A stretch of DNA of 64,000 nt from Rotaria sp. Silwood1 (GCA_905250075.1 CAJNOP010000002.1:2857867-2921866), one strand, 5' to 3'; positions 1 through 12,449 are shown, counted from the first letter of the stretch. Notes: generated by a model not told the origin, from the letters alone. Translations and numbers: made by a program.

Positions 1-559
1 ATATTTAAGATCAAATTGTATTTATAAAAAGTATTCGAAGTTAATACTTAATTTTTAGTTAAGAAAACTTTATTCAATAAATAATGCGAGAATAAATAAT
101 AGTATAGTTGATATTCTAAATATCATTCATTAATATATCCATTTCAAAACGTGTCGAGTTTCGATCATAAAAATGACGTTTTATCAAACAGTATGAGCAA
201 TTTTTTTTAGGAGCTTATGACAACTATAACATTTTATGATATACTTTAAGTTTTATCTCTATTAAGAATAGTTACATCAACAAATCAATTATTCTCTTGT
301 TGAATGCATTTGTATTTATATTAAACTTTTTAATGTCCTGTTGTTCTATTAAGAATTAACGATAAAAGTATTTGTAAGTCAATTAATGAACTTTTATTGC
401 TAGAAAAATGTAGACTGAAAATAGATAAGATGCACGATAAAAGCAGCTACGTTATTAAAGAAAGAATTAAACTTTTAGTTTACTAAGATGCCATTAAAAA
501 AATCAAAAAAAAAAAAAAAGAAATAGATAAAAGTGACCATTGCTCAATATAATATATTC
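1..559. other. Intergenic, no gene seen
   Basis: AT-rich sequence with A and T runs and no coding-like open frame. The part next to 560 is the 3' flank of the transaldolase gene, which reads on the minus strand. Confidence 0.6.
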
Positions 560-1621
560 TCATTTTTTTTGTTGAATACGTGACCGAATAAGTTCTTCGA
601 GTTTTTTTGCATCAACTGCAAATTTTCGTATACCATCTGATAATTTATCATGAGCCATTTCATCTTCATTTAACATCCAACGAAATGTTTTTTCGTCAAG
701 TTTTTCATACTTTTTGTTTTCTTGCATCTTTTTTTCAGTTTGTTCTTTATTTAAATAGACTTTTATTGGTTCATTATCTGATGTTTTTTGGGATGCTAAT
801 TCATCGAGTAATTTTGGACTTATGGTTAATAAATCACATCCAGCTAAACCAAGAATTTGTTTCGTATTACGAAATGATGCACCCATAACAACAGTTTTTA
901 TATTATTTTGTTTATAATAATTATAAATACGTGTAACACTGACCTAATTATGAACAACAAGAAAAGAAAAAACATAAAATAAAATATTTAAATAACTTAC
1001 AACGCCGGGATCTTCATCAATTTCATATTCACGTTTGCCTTTTTTTTCAACATACCAATCATAAATTCGTCCAACAAATGGTGAAATAAGTGTTACATGT
1101 GCATCAGCACATGCTAATGCTTGAGCAAAAGAAAAAATTAATGTCATATTACAATGTATACCATATTTTTCCTCCAATTCTTTTGCTGCTTGTATACCTT
1201 CCCATGTTGATGATAATTTAATTAACACTCGATCTTTTGATATTCCACGTTTTTCATATAAATCAATAAAATGACGTGCTTTATTTATTTGCCCTTCAAT
1301 ATTAAATGAAAGACGTGCATCAACTTCAGTTGATACACGACCAGGTATTATTTTAAGAATTTCTTCACCAAATGCAACAAATACATTATCCATAACATTA
1401 TCAATTATTACTTGTTCATCTAATTCCGATGTATCATTTTCTCGACATTTATCAATAATATCATTAATAATATGATCATATTGTTTCATATTAGCAGCAG
1501 CTAATATTAATGATGGATTTGTTGTTGCATCGGTTGGTTTATATTTTTCTAATGATTCAAAATCACCTGTATCAGCAACAATTGTTGTATATTGACGAAG
1601 TTGTTCAAGAACGTTAGCCAT
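560..1621 (-). CDS. TALDO1: Transaldolase
   Basis: Enzyme of the non-oxidative pentose phosphate pathway; it moves a dihydroxyacetone unit from sedoheptulose-7-phosphate to glyceraldehyde-3-phosphate in the cytosol. Two exons, 1621-1001 and 943-560, join across a 58-bp GT-AG intron (donor GTAAGT, acceptor TAATTAG) in phase 0 and give 334 residues, against about 337 for the human enzyme. The motif TDATTNPSL lies at about residues 30-38. The Schiff-base lysine is K135 in [36 protein letters not shown] and, in exon 2, MGASFRN and [13 protein letters not shown] are all as in animal enzymes. The ATG at 1621 matches the family N-terminus ([10 protein letters not shown]). Intact, with no sign of decay. 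Confidence 0.97.
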
Positions 1622-2906
1622 GAAATAGTTTTTGAATTAGAAGGAAAAATATCTTCAAAATTTGAAAAAAAAAACATGTATTTTTATGTGTATATTTTTA
1701 GACAGAACAAGACGATCTATTTTTTTGGCCTTCATTGAATCTTTGAACAATATAAACATATTATTGTTTTCGTTTCGCTTCATTAAGCCGATAATATACT
1801 TGAATACAAGGCAAAAAAAATATATATATATTAGTTTAAAGCTATTTACGATAATATAATATGCACTGAATTATAGAATGAAGGAAGGAAAAAATGATTT
1901 TTTTTACCCCGACTTTACTAAATGGTAAAAGTATCGGATAGGTTTAAGTATATAAAAAAAATGTGTCTGCGCAAATCTTTTCAGAGAATTTTAAAAAAAA
2001 AGTATTGCGCAAAAGAAAAAAGAAATTGTTGATAAGACTATTCATTACAGAACTGTCAATAAAAATCTCTATCAGCTTAACAGACTTTTAGTAAAGCATA
2101 GAATACAAAGAATGAATCTATATAGAGTAATAAAACTAGGCAATCTTGATGCATCAGATGTTTTATTTCACTTGACTCATTTAATTTTAACGTAATGACA
2201 TATATACTCTTTCTCAATGATCACTTATCATAATGAAAAATAAAATTGCTTTTAATAACCTTTAAATGATATTTTCACATTTTAAAAAGCAAAATTTAAG
2301 CCTTCATTATTTTCTTATCCATACAAGATACTTTCCCACTGAAAAACAAAAAAGAAAAAGAAAAACCGAAAGCACAACTCGCATATACTAAAAAAGCTAC
2401 AACGAGTGTGTGAGAAAAACAGAGACGAGTTTTGTTTTTTAGAGAAATAAAACAATTTAACACATAATAATAATCATAATCATAATAATAATAATAATAA
2501 ATATAAAGATCGCGAGACAAATCAAAATATAAACAAAAAACAAAACTCAATGTACAAGTCAAATGTACACTAAGTTTATGAAAACGAGAAGATCATACAT
2601 GCATCCAACAATACTAATAAAACATATATTTCTTTTGTTGATAGTTGCATGTCTTTATCACTTCTCATTGCACATAGAAAAAGAACAAAGAACAAAACAC
2701 AAAAAGAAAAATTACAGAAAAATCAAAGTAAATTTTTTTTTTCAGGCGGCAAAAACATCAGCGATAACAACAACAGAAAACAACAAAAAAAAAAAAAAAG
2801 AAAAACTTTGTCAAAGTTAACAGAAACACAAAAAAACAAAAAAGAGTTTTTTGTTTTTATTTCAAATTCACCGACACAAGCATAACCAAAAAGCAAACAT
2901 TGAGAT
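1622..2906. other. Intergenic: transaldolase 5' flank and ATF6 3' flank
   Basis: Very AT-rich with poly-A and poly-T runs and an ATA/ATC-type simple repeat near 2465-2500. Short open frames on both strands here are low-complexity Lys/Asn or Phe/Tyr runs without domain signal. I see no gene. Confidence 0.55.
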
Positions 2907-5900
2907 TTAAACAGCAGTTTGTGGAACTGATGAATAATATCGAAATAAATCATGTCTATAGAATGATGGAATATGACCACGTTTTACAAAAACAAGTTTT
3001 GTATCTTCAACTTCACAATCAATTTGTATCATTGGTACATGATTAGCTGGTACATGAATTGATTCTATAAAATAATTAAATAGAAAAAAGAAAATTTAAA
3101 TTAATAAAACATACTATTTAAATGTGTAATTGATGCTGGTAAAATTAAAGACATTTTTGGTCGTTGAGTTTGATTTGTTACCGTGGCAGGAAGGATGAGA
3201 TGATCCTTAATAGAAAAAAAAAAAAGAAACGTAAAAACAATTAATTTTTATTTTATTTTTCATATTAAACAAAATTATTTACTCGTTTGAATGATACAAA
3301 ATAAAGTGTATCATTTCTTCTATCAATTGCATGAATAAAATCTTCATAATTAGGTTCATATCCTTTATATGGTTGAAGTTGACCTTTAGTTGTCGATTGT
3401 GTTCTAGACAAAGAATTTTTTAAATGCAAAAAAAAATTTTTTTTTCTTCAAATCAATAACAAACTTCGATGATCGTCGATTAAGAAGTGCAACTTTTCTT
3501 GGTATATGTTGTTGATCATTAGAATCTGTCACAGTTGTCATATCAGGATTTGTTGAAATACTTATAGAATTCGAGTCAGGTATTGTAATCGATTTACTAT
3601 TATCAGTATTTGCTTGTTTTCGATAATGATCTTGAACCCAAGAATGAAGTTCTTGATTGATTCTATGAATACAAAATAAAACCGGTCAACTATATATTTA
3701 ACTAAAGTGTTTTTTTTTTGTTGTCTATACAAAAAAAAGCCGTCATCTAACTAGATCTAAAGCATTCTATAATTAAACAATCACAATTATAAGTTCTATT
3801 CAATAGCAAACAACAAACAGTCAAAACGTTCATGAAAGAGTGTAAGTCCATTGATCATCAAAGATTGTACTTCATTAGCTCTGATACTGACTAAATCAAA
3901 ACTATATTATCAAGTAAGCAAATGCAAAAAATTCTAAATCATATTTAATTATTTTCGTAATAAGACGTTCATACTTTGATATGTATTGGATAGAGACAAT
4001 CTCAAGTTTCTCAACTTTTCTCACCAAAAATACTTCTGTAAAGCAATAGCTAGTAGAAGAAAATTTTCCTCAATTTCATAGCTACATTCTCGTTAGTTTT
4101 TTTTTTCAAATAAGAAATCATTTCGATTTAGTTTCAATATAAATGATAATAGAAAATAAACTTATTTACCGCTGTGAATGTGTTTTATTAATATATGCCA
4201 CACATTGTAAATAAGGATAGGTTGTAAAAAGTGTAGAATTATTATTATTCCCATTCCCACCTGAGTTATCATCATGTTCACTACTAGCTACATATGAATC
4301 ATCATTACTACTACGACGAGCACTAAGAATTGTTCGACCACGAACAATTGTCCCTTCACCATTATAACCATTATATAAAGCAACAGAATTCGACTGATCA
4401 TTTGAAATAGGTGAAAGCGATCTAAAACGATATAATAAAATATAAATGAATAATGATAAGTTTTTGTTTTTTATTTAAAAACTTACTTGAGTGTAAATAT
4501 ATTAAAAACAACCAAAAGAACAATACCCATAAGTATCAATGGTTTACGAGCACGTGGTGATGTAACTCCATTACCAATTTTATATGTTTTTAAAAGTTCA
4601 TTCTATATATAAAAAAAAACAACATTGTTTTTTTATTTAAAATAATTTTTATTACAAACCTCCATTTCTAATGTATGAATACGTGTAAGTAATTTTGTAT
4701 TTTCACTTTTTAATCGTTCATTTTCATCTGATAATTCTTTCACTTTAACTTCAAGATTTTCCATCAACTAGAATAATATTTAATCATTAAAAAAAAACTG
4801 TTAGTGCAATCTCTTCAGAATTCAAATATGAAACATGATATAACTGCTACTAATGATCATAAGGAGATTGTTTTATTCAATCTATTTTCGTACAAATTTC
4901 GTTACTATCGTTTGACTTAATCGTCTAGATATGCAATAATTAGTTTATCTATGACAACCAGACTTTATTGATGTACAGTCTGTCATCGTCTGTACAGGGT
5001 CAAGATCTAAATGTCTACCCGTATACTTCAACACTCTTTTTAAAGTTGTATTTCATAAAAATTTCATTCAAATAAAACACAAACCTGTTTTCGTCGTTTT
5101 CGTGAAAGTGATGCTGATTCACGATTTTTAATCATACGAAGATGTTTCTTCAATGCTTCTTCCTAGTTAAATAATATTAATTTAAAAAATCAAAAATAAC
5201 AAATTATTAAAATACTTACGCTAGCATTTCCATATTGAACTTTAAGTTGATCAAGTGTTAATGTTGTTACTTCTGATGATTGCATTGGTAATTGTTGATG
5301 ATTTGTTGAACTTTCTGAACGTCGTCGTTTAGCTGGTGGTGATGTCATTGAATTATTACCATTTATTGTTTTTAATACTGATGAATTATCAGTATTCGTA
5401 TTAATATTATTTGGATAAACTGTGGCAATACGTTTAACATTTGTTGTTGTAACAGGTTCAGCTTCTAATGTAAAAAAGAAAAACCAAAAAAAAAAACTGT
5501 CATTGTATGATTATTCGAATCAAACCTGTTTTAACAATCGTAATTGGTGTTGCTGTTGTTGTTAATGGCATTTTAATCACAGGTACTTTTGCAACAGTAA
5601 TAGGTTTTGATGTTGTAATTATCGTTATATTAGCTGGTGATGGTAGTGTTGGGGGTGTTGTATTGATTACTGGTTCAATTTTAACACATTTTCCTCCAGT
5701 TGATGCCGTAGCAGCATATGATTGAAGTTTAACACAATTAGTTATTTGTTGTTGTGAAAAATTAGTTTGATTTACTGATGATGTTGTTATAGGTTTCGGT
5801 AAAATTAATGGTCGTTGAGCTGATATTGTCGGTGTAGAAGGAATAAAATTAGATGATGGAGGAGGTGATGGATAAGGATTTGGTATTGATGAAGGTGAAA

Positions 5901-6524
5901 GTGATGGCTACGAATAAGAAATGAAAACAACAATCAATTAACTTCTATAATTAGTTTTCTAAAATTATTTTACTATTTGTTGTAATGTTTCTACATTTTG
6001 TTGTTCAGGTAATTCAAATGAAGCAAGAAAATCATCAAGTGTTGAGTTGTCTGAATCAGTTAAAGCCTCAGCAAGCAGTAATGAATTCTAAAATAGAAAA
6101 AAAAATGACAAATTTTATTTAATAGAAACAAAAATTTTTTCTTTTATTTTTCTTACTTGATCATTAATCAATGCATTGAAATCATAATTTTCACCATTTG
6201 GATCATCCGAAAGTGGACTATCCATATTCCAGGGCCAAATATCTATGAATAGAAATCAATGATCGAGCTATATGGATCCAAAGAATGTTATAGAAATTTA
6301 TATACCAAAATTATTATTCAATTCAGCAGTCATTGGTGGTGTATCTGATATTCGACTGTCCGAATCATTTTCAGTTGTTGGCGATGTCTATTGAAGAAAT
6401 GCAAAAAAAAATTTTCTTTTACAAAAGTATTTCTTCATACAGTATTATTTGAAATTGTATCAAATCCACCAAACAATGAATCATAATCAATATCATTTAT
6501 TTGAATATCGACACTGCTCATCAT
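2907..6524 (-). CDS. ATF6: ATF6-type ER-stress bZIP transcription factor
   Basis: ER-membrane-tethered transcription factor of the unfolded protein response. In the family, ER stress sends it to the Golgi, where S1P and S2P proteases free the bZIP half. I trace 14 exons: 6524-6441, 6387-6306, 6242-6157, 6087-5974, 5907-5526, 5464-5220, 5162-5085, 4767-4660, 4602-4487, 4421-4170, 3662-3465, 3403-3283, 3205-3115, 3064-2907. All have GT-AG ends and matching phases and give 704 residues (human ATF6 alpha 670, beta 703). Order: acidic activation region (1-120), Ser/Pro/Thr-rich region, basic region 336-356 (MIKNRESASLSRKRRK), leucine zipper to about 400, membrane segment about 414-431, luminal domain. 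The luminal part holds the conserved DHLILPATVTNQTQRPKMS and MIQIDCEV stretches. A candidate S1P site RTIL lies at 461-464. Confidence 0.95.
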
Positions 6525-7240
6525 TGATTTTACTTTAAATTTTTGACTATAATTATTTATTACATGACAAATATACTATATTTAAATAAATTAAAATAAT
6601 ATTTAATGTTATTTTTTCTTTCTTTTAAAAATTCTTACAAACAGATAGAAGAGTATTTCCCATAACAAAAACAATGCATTTAATAGCAAATCATCCTTTT
6701 TATTTCAAAGGTAATACACATACTATGTATGAATCTAAAAATTAGAATCTTAATTATTTTTATTCGAAAGTAAACTTAAACTTTTAGTATTGGAATGTAA
6801 ATGGATTTAAACCAATCGAGGAGCGACAAACATCCACGTCAGTTTGCACTATTACCAACAATGATTCGTCGTTGGCAGTTAGGAAGGAAAAAAAATACAA
6901 ACGACATTTTACGGGGCACAAAAGAGTGAACGTCATAGGCTGTGTTCTGTAAGCCTTCATTCAGACGTTTGAGAATAATGTCAAAAGAGGGCGCTCAAAT
7001 ATTTCGATGCTATTCCGCACTTAATTCAAAGAATGCAATGGAACGGATAAAAATGTTTCAATACACAAAAACTTTTGATAACGATAGGAGGAGCGATCTT
7101 TTGTATTAATGCGCATGCATTTCTCTAATCTTGTCTTTTGTACATTCGAATAACTGAAAGTTATCTAACATTTCTAACATAAGTGAACACAGGCAGTGAT
7201 GTTGAGTGTTACATGTTCATAAAAAGTTTTCTAAAAGGAA
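6525..7240. other. ATF6 upstream region
   Basis: No coding frame. A 3' splice-site-like TTATAG ends at 6547, 22 nt before the ATF6 start, so a 5'-UTR intron or trans-splice site is possible. The UPRE-like motif lies here. Confidence 0.5.
6834..6841 (-). promoter_or_regulatory. UPRE-like ATF6-binding motif upstream of ATF6
   Basis: The plus strand reads CCACGTCA, so the gene strand reads TGACGTGG, the core of the unfolded-protein-response element bound by ATF6 and XBP1 in animals. It lies about 310 bp upstream of the ATF6 start codon. A CCAAT box sits nearby at 6812-6816, but the spacing (17 bp) is not that of a classical ERSE (9 bp). The motif is seen; autoregulation is inference. Confidence 0.4.
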
Positions 7241-7243
7241 TAA

Positions 7244-7480
7244 GGCTCCGAACAGACTGAACACGATAAAACTGAATTAACCAATACAATTCGCGTTGCT
7301 ATGGAAAAAGGCCAATCGTGTTTCTTAATTCACTTTGAATTAGGCCCCGAACAGACTGACTAATTCAAAGTGAATTAAGAAACACGATTGGCCTTTTTGC
7401 ATAGCAACGCGAATTGTATTGGTTAATTCAGTTTTATCGTGTTCAGTCTGTTCGGGGCCTTAGTCAGTCTGTTCGGGGCC
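7244..7480. mobile_element. Outer MITE (TAA target), interrupted by a copy of itself
   Basis: Terminal inverted repeat GGCTCCGAACAGACTGA at 7244 against the reverse complement of TCAGTCTGTTCGGGGCC at 7464-7480, flanked by TAA on both sides (7241-7243 and 7481-7483). Removing the inner element (7343-7459) and one TTA leaves 117 bp, the same length as the inner element. A 3-bp TWA duplication and GGCC-type ends suggest a PIF/Harbinger-like non-autonomous element; there is no transposase. Confidence 0.85.
7343..7459. mobile_element. Inner 117-bp MITE (TTA target)
   Basis: Starts GGCCCCGAACAGACTGA and ends TCAGTCTGTTCGGGGCC, a perfect 17-bp TIR, with TTA on both sides (7340-7342 and 7460-7462). 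It is a near-identical copy of the outer element in inverted orientation, so the pair forms a roughly 100-bp-arm hairpin. Confidence 0.88.
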
Positions 7481-7483
7481 TAA

Positions 7484-8190
7484 TAGTCGTTTTAATTCAT
7501 ATCATGTTTAATCACAATATGTTCTGATTGGTAAAGATAGTTTTATGACTAATCAATATAAATAAAACTCGAGACGAAGATTACGACGGTTGTATCTGAT
7601 CGAATTATTTGGCTCTAGAAATATGACCGCGTGTTATCGTATTGTATATGATCATCTTGACCGATTGTACAACGTACTCGTTTATCTTCATATTTATTTA
7701 CGTTTTCCTTGTCGAGAGAAGAGATGACTCACTTTTTATGAATATAAAAAATATTATTTCTTGTTGTAGATTTATATGTAGCCTAGGTTTCTTTTTATCA
7801 AAACTTACTATTACATCTTATTGCTGAGATTAGTCTCAGTAAAAAATATACATCATTTTGTTCCATAACATAAACCACTGAGTTCGATGTTGTGATAAAT
7901 CTAAAGAGATAAAAAAAGTAAACTTTACTCATTTCAAAAAAGTACTTGCAATTAACTTCAGTGCCAACACTAATCGAAGTAAAAAACTATGATTTAATTT
8001 AGTCATTTGCATGTCTATCATTGGATTTGTGGATAGCATGAATCTATGTACAAAACATTTGATTGATTTTCCAAAGAAATCTTTACCATTGACACTGATG
8101 TTTGAATTGGGCTAAATAATAAAGAAAATATAATAAATTTTTTAAAGTTAATATTCACAATCGAATCTGTTATTACAACTAGGACAAATA
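7484..8190. other. Intergenic, no gene seen
   Basis: AT-rich, no recognisable coding sequence; the small open frame around 7642-7827 has no domain-like composition. Confidence 0.5.
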
Positions 8191-8197
8191 GTTAATA

Positions 8198-8520
8198 CTA
8201 GCTGAAGTACCCGGCGTTGCTCGGGATAGTTCAATCTTAATATATGCATGAAAAATACGCATTGGGCTCGACAACATGTAGAAAATCCTAACCAGTGGGG
8301 AGCCCCGTTGGGAAACCTGTTCGTAGACACTCTAACAAAATAAATGCCCTTTGATTGAAACAAAGTATAACAACAAATTTAATTAATATAGAACCTCATT
8401 TTCACAATCCCTATTGATCGAGTGAATTAGGACGGTAAATCGTACTTTATACTGATCGAATCACGCTGAATTCTGATTTGTTGCAAAGACGGACAGACAG
8501 ACAGACAGACAGTTTTTTGT
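8198..8520 (-). mobile_element. Helitron-like 3' end, or a related repeat
   Basis: Read on the minus strand, the sequence has a GC-rich hairpin (CCCGAGCAACGCCGGG, 8210-8225), then TACTTCAG, then CTAG followed by T. That is the arrangement of a Helitron 3' terminus (hairpin, CTRR, insertion before T). Inside is an AGAC simple repeat at about 8491-8512. The other end was not found; it may extend into the 137-bp repeats that follow. No Rep/helicase frame is present. Confidence 0.45.
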
Positions 8521-8734
8521 GCGACAGAGACCTTGTCCAGCAACGTAAGAAGTCTATTTCTTTGAGCTAATGATTGACGCACAGACTTTTGAACCTGACA
8601 AACTGTTTATTCGAAATCCTGACATTCAACGACCTCCCGAACACCAGTTTCCTCAAAACTCGATTTGTACTTGACATGGATCGCCCAGTAGGATCACGGC
8701 CGGTCTAATAGAGTTTTGAGATCAATAGACTTAA

Positions 8735-9200
8735 GATTCCTAATACCCTTTTTCCGACCTTCTAGTGAGGTTACTTTTCCCCAAAACTCGATTTCTAGTG
8801 ATTCATTCTCAGAAAACTCAATTCCTGTTGATTTCCGGCTAACCCGAAGAATTTCGAAGAGAATGGACATTGGATTCGAACTCATCACGTGTAGAAACCG
8901 TTAGAGGCCTGCTTGCGCGAAAATCCAATTTAGATTAGCTGGTTTCTTAGCAGCTAAATTCCTATTGGTTCCAAGTCAATGAATAGGATTTCGAGGTGAA
9001 TTGACCTTGGATTCGAACTCGCCGCCTCTGAAAACCCCTACCGGCTTGTTTTCGCGAAAACGCAATTTTCATTAGCTAACTTTGTTAGCGGCTGAATTCC
9101 TATTGGTTTTCAGCCAACCAATAGGATTTCAGGCAAATGGACCTCAAATTCGAACCCACCGTCCTCGGAAACCTATGGTGACTTGTCTTCTGTTTGATCA
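8735..9200. repeat. 137-bp tandem repeat with pol III-like boxes
   Basis: Three diverged units plus a partial one. The landmark GGATTCGAAC starts at 8872 and 9009 and its variant at 9146, exactly 137 bp apart. A second landmark, ATTCCTATTGGTT, recurs at the same period, and each unit has a CGCGAAAA segment. On the minus strand the landmark reads GTTCGAATCC, a tRNA B-box. In the middle unit it is preceded by an A-box-like AAGCCGGTAGGGG at typical tRNA spacing. The array looks tRNA/SINE-derived. Confidence 0.6.
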
Positions 9201-9429
9201 CGGAGTGCTGTTTAGTAGTTCTCCTGTACTATCGAATGCTGCAATCTCATTGGTCAGATATATAGTCCGGCCTTTTGTGGGCAGAGGATCGATATTTTTT
9301 CGGTAAAAACTAGTCGTTGACCTTTCCCTGGGCCCGAGGGTGTGCCATACAAAGTTTGGTTGCTCTAGCTCTTGCAGGGACAAAATGCATAAAGAACAAA
9401 TATACACACAAACAAACAAACAAATTTTC

Positions 9430-11722
9430 TTCTTTACATATTAGATAAAGATCATCTCTATAAATGAAGAGTTATCGCCCATTCTGTTATTGAGTTCAAA
9501 TAGTAAAAGTCTTTATCATAAGGAACATTTCAACATATAAATAATGGAGAAACTTACTCAGATGTTAAAACCATTGTTACATTTTGTTTTAGTCATATGT
9601 AAACTTCAATGAAATATTGAAAAACTTGAGAAGGGTTCATTCCCATAGATATTAGTTCTCTAGAAAATCAAACTTTAGAAATAGAAAAATGTTATTAAAC
9701 ATCGGAATAAGTAGATTCGTCTTGAAAACTTGTTGATGCAAGAAGAAAATACTGATTTAAGCAGAAACGCTTAGAAAATCTTTTTAACTCTAAGAGCTAC
9801 ATACCGACAAAAAATTAAACGAATAATATTCCCCTTAGACTTTCTCGAAATACTTTGCAACAGTTTCAAAAATTAAGTAAAATAGTTAAGATTCGAGACG
9901 GAATGTCTGACGATGTTGGTTTTCATCAACACATTACTCACCTTCTGAATATGTGAAACTTTAATGCTCTGTTTGATCATCTAACACTTCAAACATTTAG
10001 ATAAAACTTGAAATATCATGAAAATGATGATACACATACATAAAACAAGCAAGGTGTATTAACGAACAGAAAACCAAAAAAATACTGGTCAAATGAACTT
10101 ATCAATGGTTTCTAGCTCACCATATCTTGCTAATAATAATCCAAAAGCAAGCACTGTCACAATAGCAAGTATTAGAATATTAATAACATTTGTCCTGTTT
10201 TGGTAGTCGAAATGTGCTGTTTCATCCAATTATTCATGTTTCGTATTCGAATATGATCCCGATGAAAAATTGGGGAACTAAATATCTATTATAGCAGTAG
10301 CTAGCACGATTGCAGATTGTTTCAAATAATTAGAATTCGGTTTCATTCTCACTTGTCAGTCATATGGATAATGAAGTAAAACTAGAGATAAATAATAAAA
10401 GATCATATGCAACATTAATATCTACCGACAAATAGACTGTATGAGTCATGTTTATCATTGTATTCTTATGGAGTCGAACGCTATAATAGGTTTATAACAG
10501 AGCTCCATATGGAATGGAATATGACGAAGACAACCGTCGCATGGTATGAGTCAGGGCGAGCCGTTTCATGTAGGACGGGATTATCCTAGAATATTTTCTC
10601 CCACCATGGATGGGATGCGACGCAAAATTTTCTGTCCCATTCAATCTCATGGGAACGATGGGACATGATTGTTCTATCGTATGGGTGGCCTTTGTTTATG
10701 CGTAGTTTTTTACATCGTTAAAATGAAAATATCATGAGAATGAGTGAAAAACAAATTTGATAAAATTACTTTAACATTTTTACTAATAACGTACTCTCTT
10801 AACAAGAATATTAGTTGAGAACAATCAATTTTGAATAATAGTGCAGGTATTAATCTTTAACGTACATCATCTATGTCTGTTCAACATTTTATATTTGAAA
10901 AACGAAGTTTTGCATGTATCTTAGTTAAGATAAATGATAAAACCTTGAATCTTTTATTGAAAGATCCACAATTCAATTCTCTAGAAAATTTTATTTATCT
11001 AAATTTAAAATAATACAATTGCACATTTTTAATGTTACACACAGTGTAAGTGTATGAATTGCATCTATTTTACATGCATTTTTTAGTTATGTTTTTTCTG
11101 ATTTTTTCCACATTATAAACAGACATTTTGAATAAATATTTGCGACACGATAATATATCAATGCTCTTCAGAACTATATATAAGTGTGTGATTAAGTCTA
11201 CGTATGCGTAATCAAAATAGTCTTTCTGAAGTGCTAATACAACAGCAGCGTTACCAGTTATATGTAAGTTCCTCTTTTTTGATGAATCATTTTATAGCAT
11301 GCTTTTCAAGCCTCGAGTAGAAGAGAAACCTGTTTTCTAAAGAATACGGTAAAAATGAACTCGGTTTGGTTATAGATGATATCTCTAGGATTTTTTCTCT
11401 GAACAGGACTAATCAAGAGAGACAATTCTACAATCTTGAGAATATTGCCTTGTAGAAAATTCTGTCTAATCGAAAGAATAAATGTTAAATACTTATGCAC
11501 AATTTACTGAGACTTTCAAGATCTATATGTTCATCTTTTATTTTTTAGAAAGCAATGTTTGTTGGTATTATAAAAAAACTTAGTAGATAAATGTGTGGGA
11601 AGTAAATGCGATTGATATAAGGCACACTATGTACAACATAGAAGTGTGCAGTTCTATTGCTTTAAATTGAAGGAAATACAAGTTTCAAGAATATTGAATT
11701 GTGCATACTTCAAAAAAAAGAT
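9430..11722. other. Long non-coding stretch
   Basis: AT-rich with no supported gene. A more GC-rich patch at about 10500-10690 carries several ATGGGA/TCCCAT motifs and starts CAGAGCTCC. It may be a decayed DNA element, but I could not define its ends. Confidence 0.5.
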
Positions 11723-11726
11723 TTAA

Positions 11727-12449
11727 GGGTACCCCCACTTTCCCGGAGTTTCTGAAGAACGGCTAATCAGAAAATGTTGAAACTTTCAGAGCAGCTAGAT
11801 CTTGATAAGTAGAGCCAAAGTTATCATAGACACAAAGTTCCTGGATGCTGTCTTCTAGGAGATATTGGAGTCACAATGAATAAAAATGATCCCACTTTTC
11901 TCTCCCATTTCTCCGAGACACTACGTTCGATCGAGCTGAAAATTTTTTTACACATACTAGACACTGTTTATGGTGGGTATTTTTTTGGTTTCCTTATATC
12001 TTTTCCTCCGCGAATAAAACAGCCAAAATACCAGATACATCCTAAAAAATGCTTGTTTTTTTACTAGAACAAATTTTGTAAAAGCTGCCAAAAATCACTC
12101 GAGCAATATTTCTTGAAACAAGAAAAAAATACCCAAAGCAAATAGTGTTTAGTACATGTGAAAAAAGTTTCAGCTCGATACCTCTTACTATGCAGGAGAA
12201 ATGAGAGCGAAACAGTACTTTTTTCGCAGAAAAATTCATTTTGAGGCATATTCGACAGAACGCAAAAAAATTGCTGTTTTCACATAGAAAATGTAAAATC
12301 TTTTCATTTTATTTTTAACTTTAAAGCTATATTCGAGTCCTCCAAACGTGCCCAATGGATACAGGACACTTTAAAGTGTATGTATCAATGAAAAACAAAA
12401 AATAGAAAAAAATTTTATTTTCATGTCCGGAAAGGTAGGGGGAGTACCC
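11727..12449. mobile_element. TTAA-flanked foldback element (723 bp)
   Basis: Ends GGGTACCCCCACTTTCC at 11727 and, inverted, GGGTACTCCCCCTACC at the right, each bordered by TTAA (11723-11726 and 12450-12453), the duplication used by piggyBac-type elements. A second inverted pair lies inside: about 11895-11995 matches the reverse complement of about 12105-12205. Because of this, the two strands encode similar short peptides (SIELKIFLHIL and GIELKLFSHVL), which is a by-product of the hairpin and not evidence for a gene. No transposase. Confidence 0.75.

Noticed and set aside
2563-2885. Overlapping plus-strand frames rich in Lys/Asn
   Set aside because: Low-complexity A-runs just downstream of the ATF6 stop codon; no gene signal.
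6812-6838. Classical ERSE (CCAAT-N9-CCACG) upstream of ATF6
   Set aside because: CCAAT and CCACG are both present, but 17 bp apart, not 9; only the UPRE-like core is kept.
10500-10690. Possible further hAT-like element starting CAGAGCTCC
   Set aside because: The right end and 8-bp duplication do not match convincingly.
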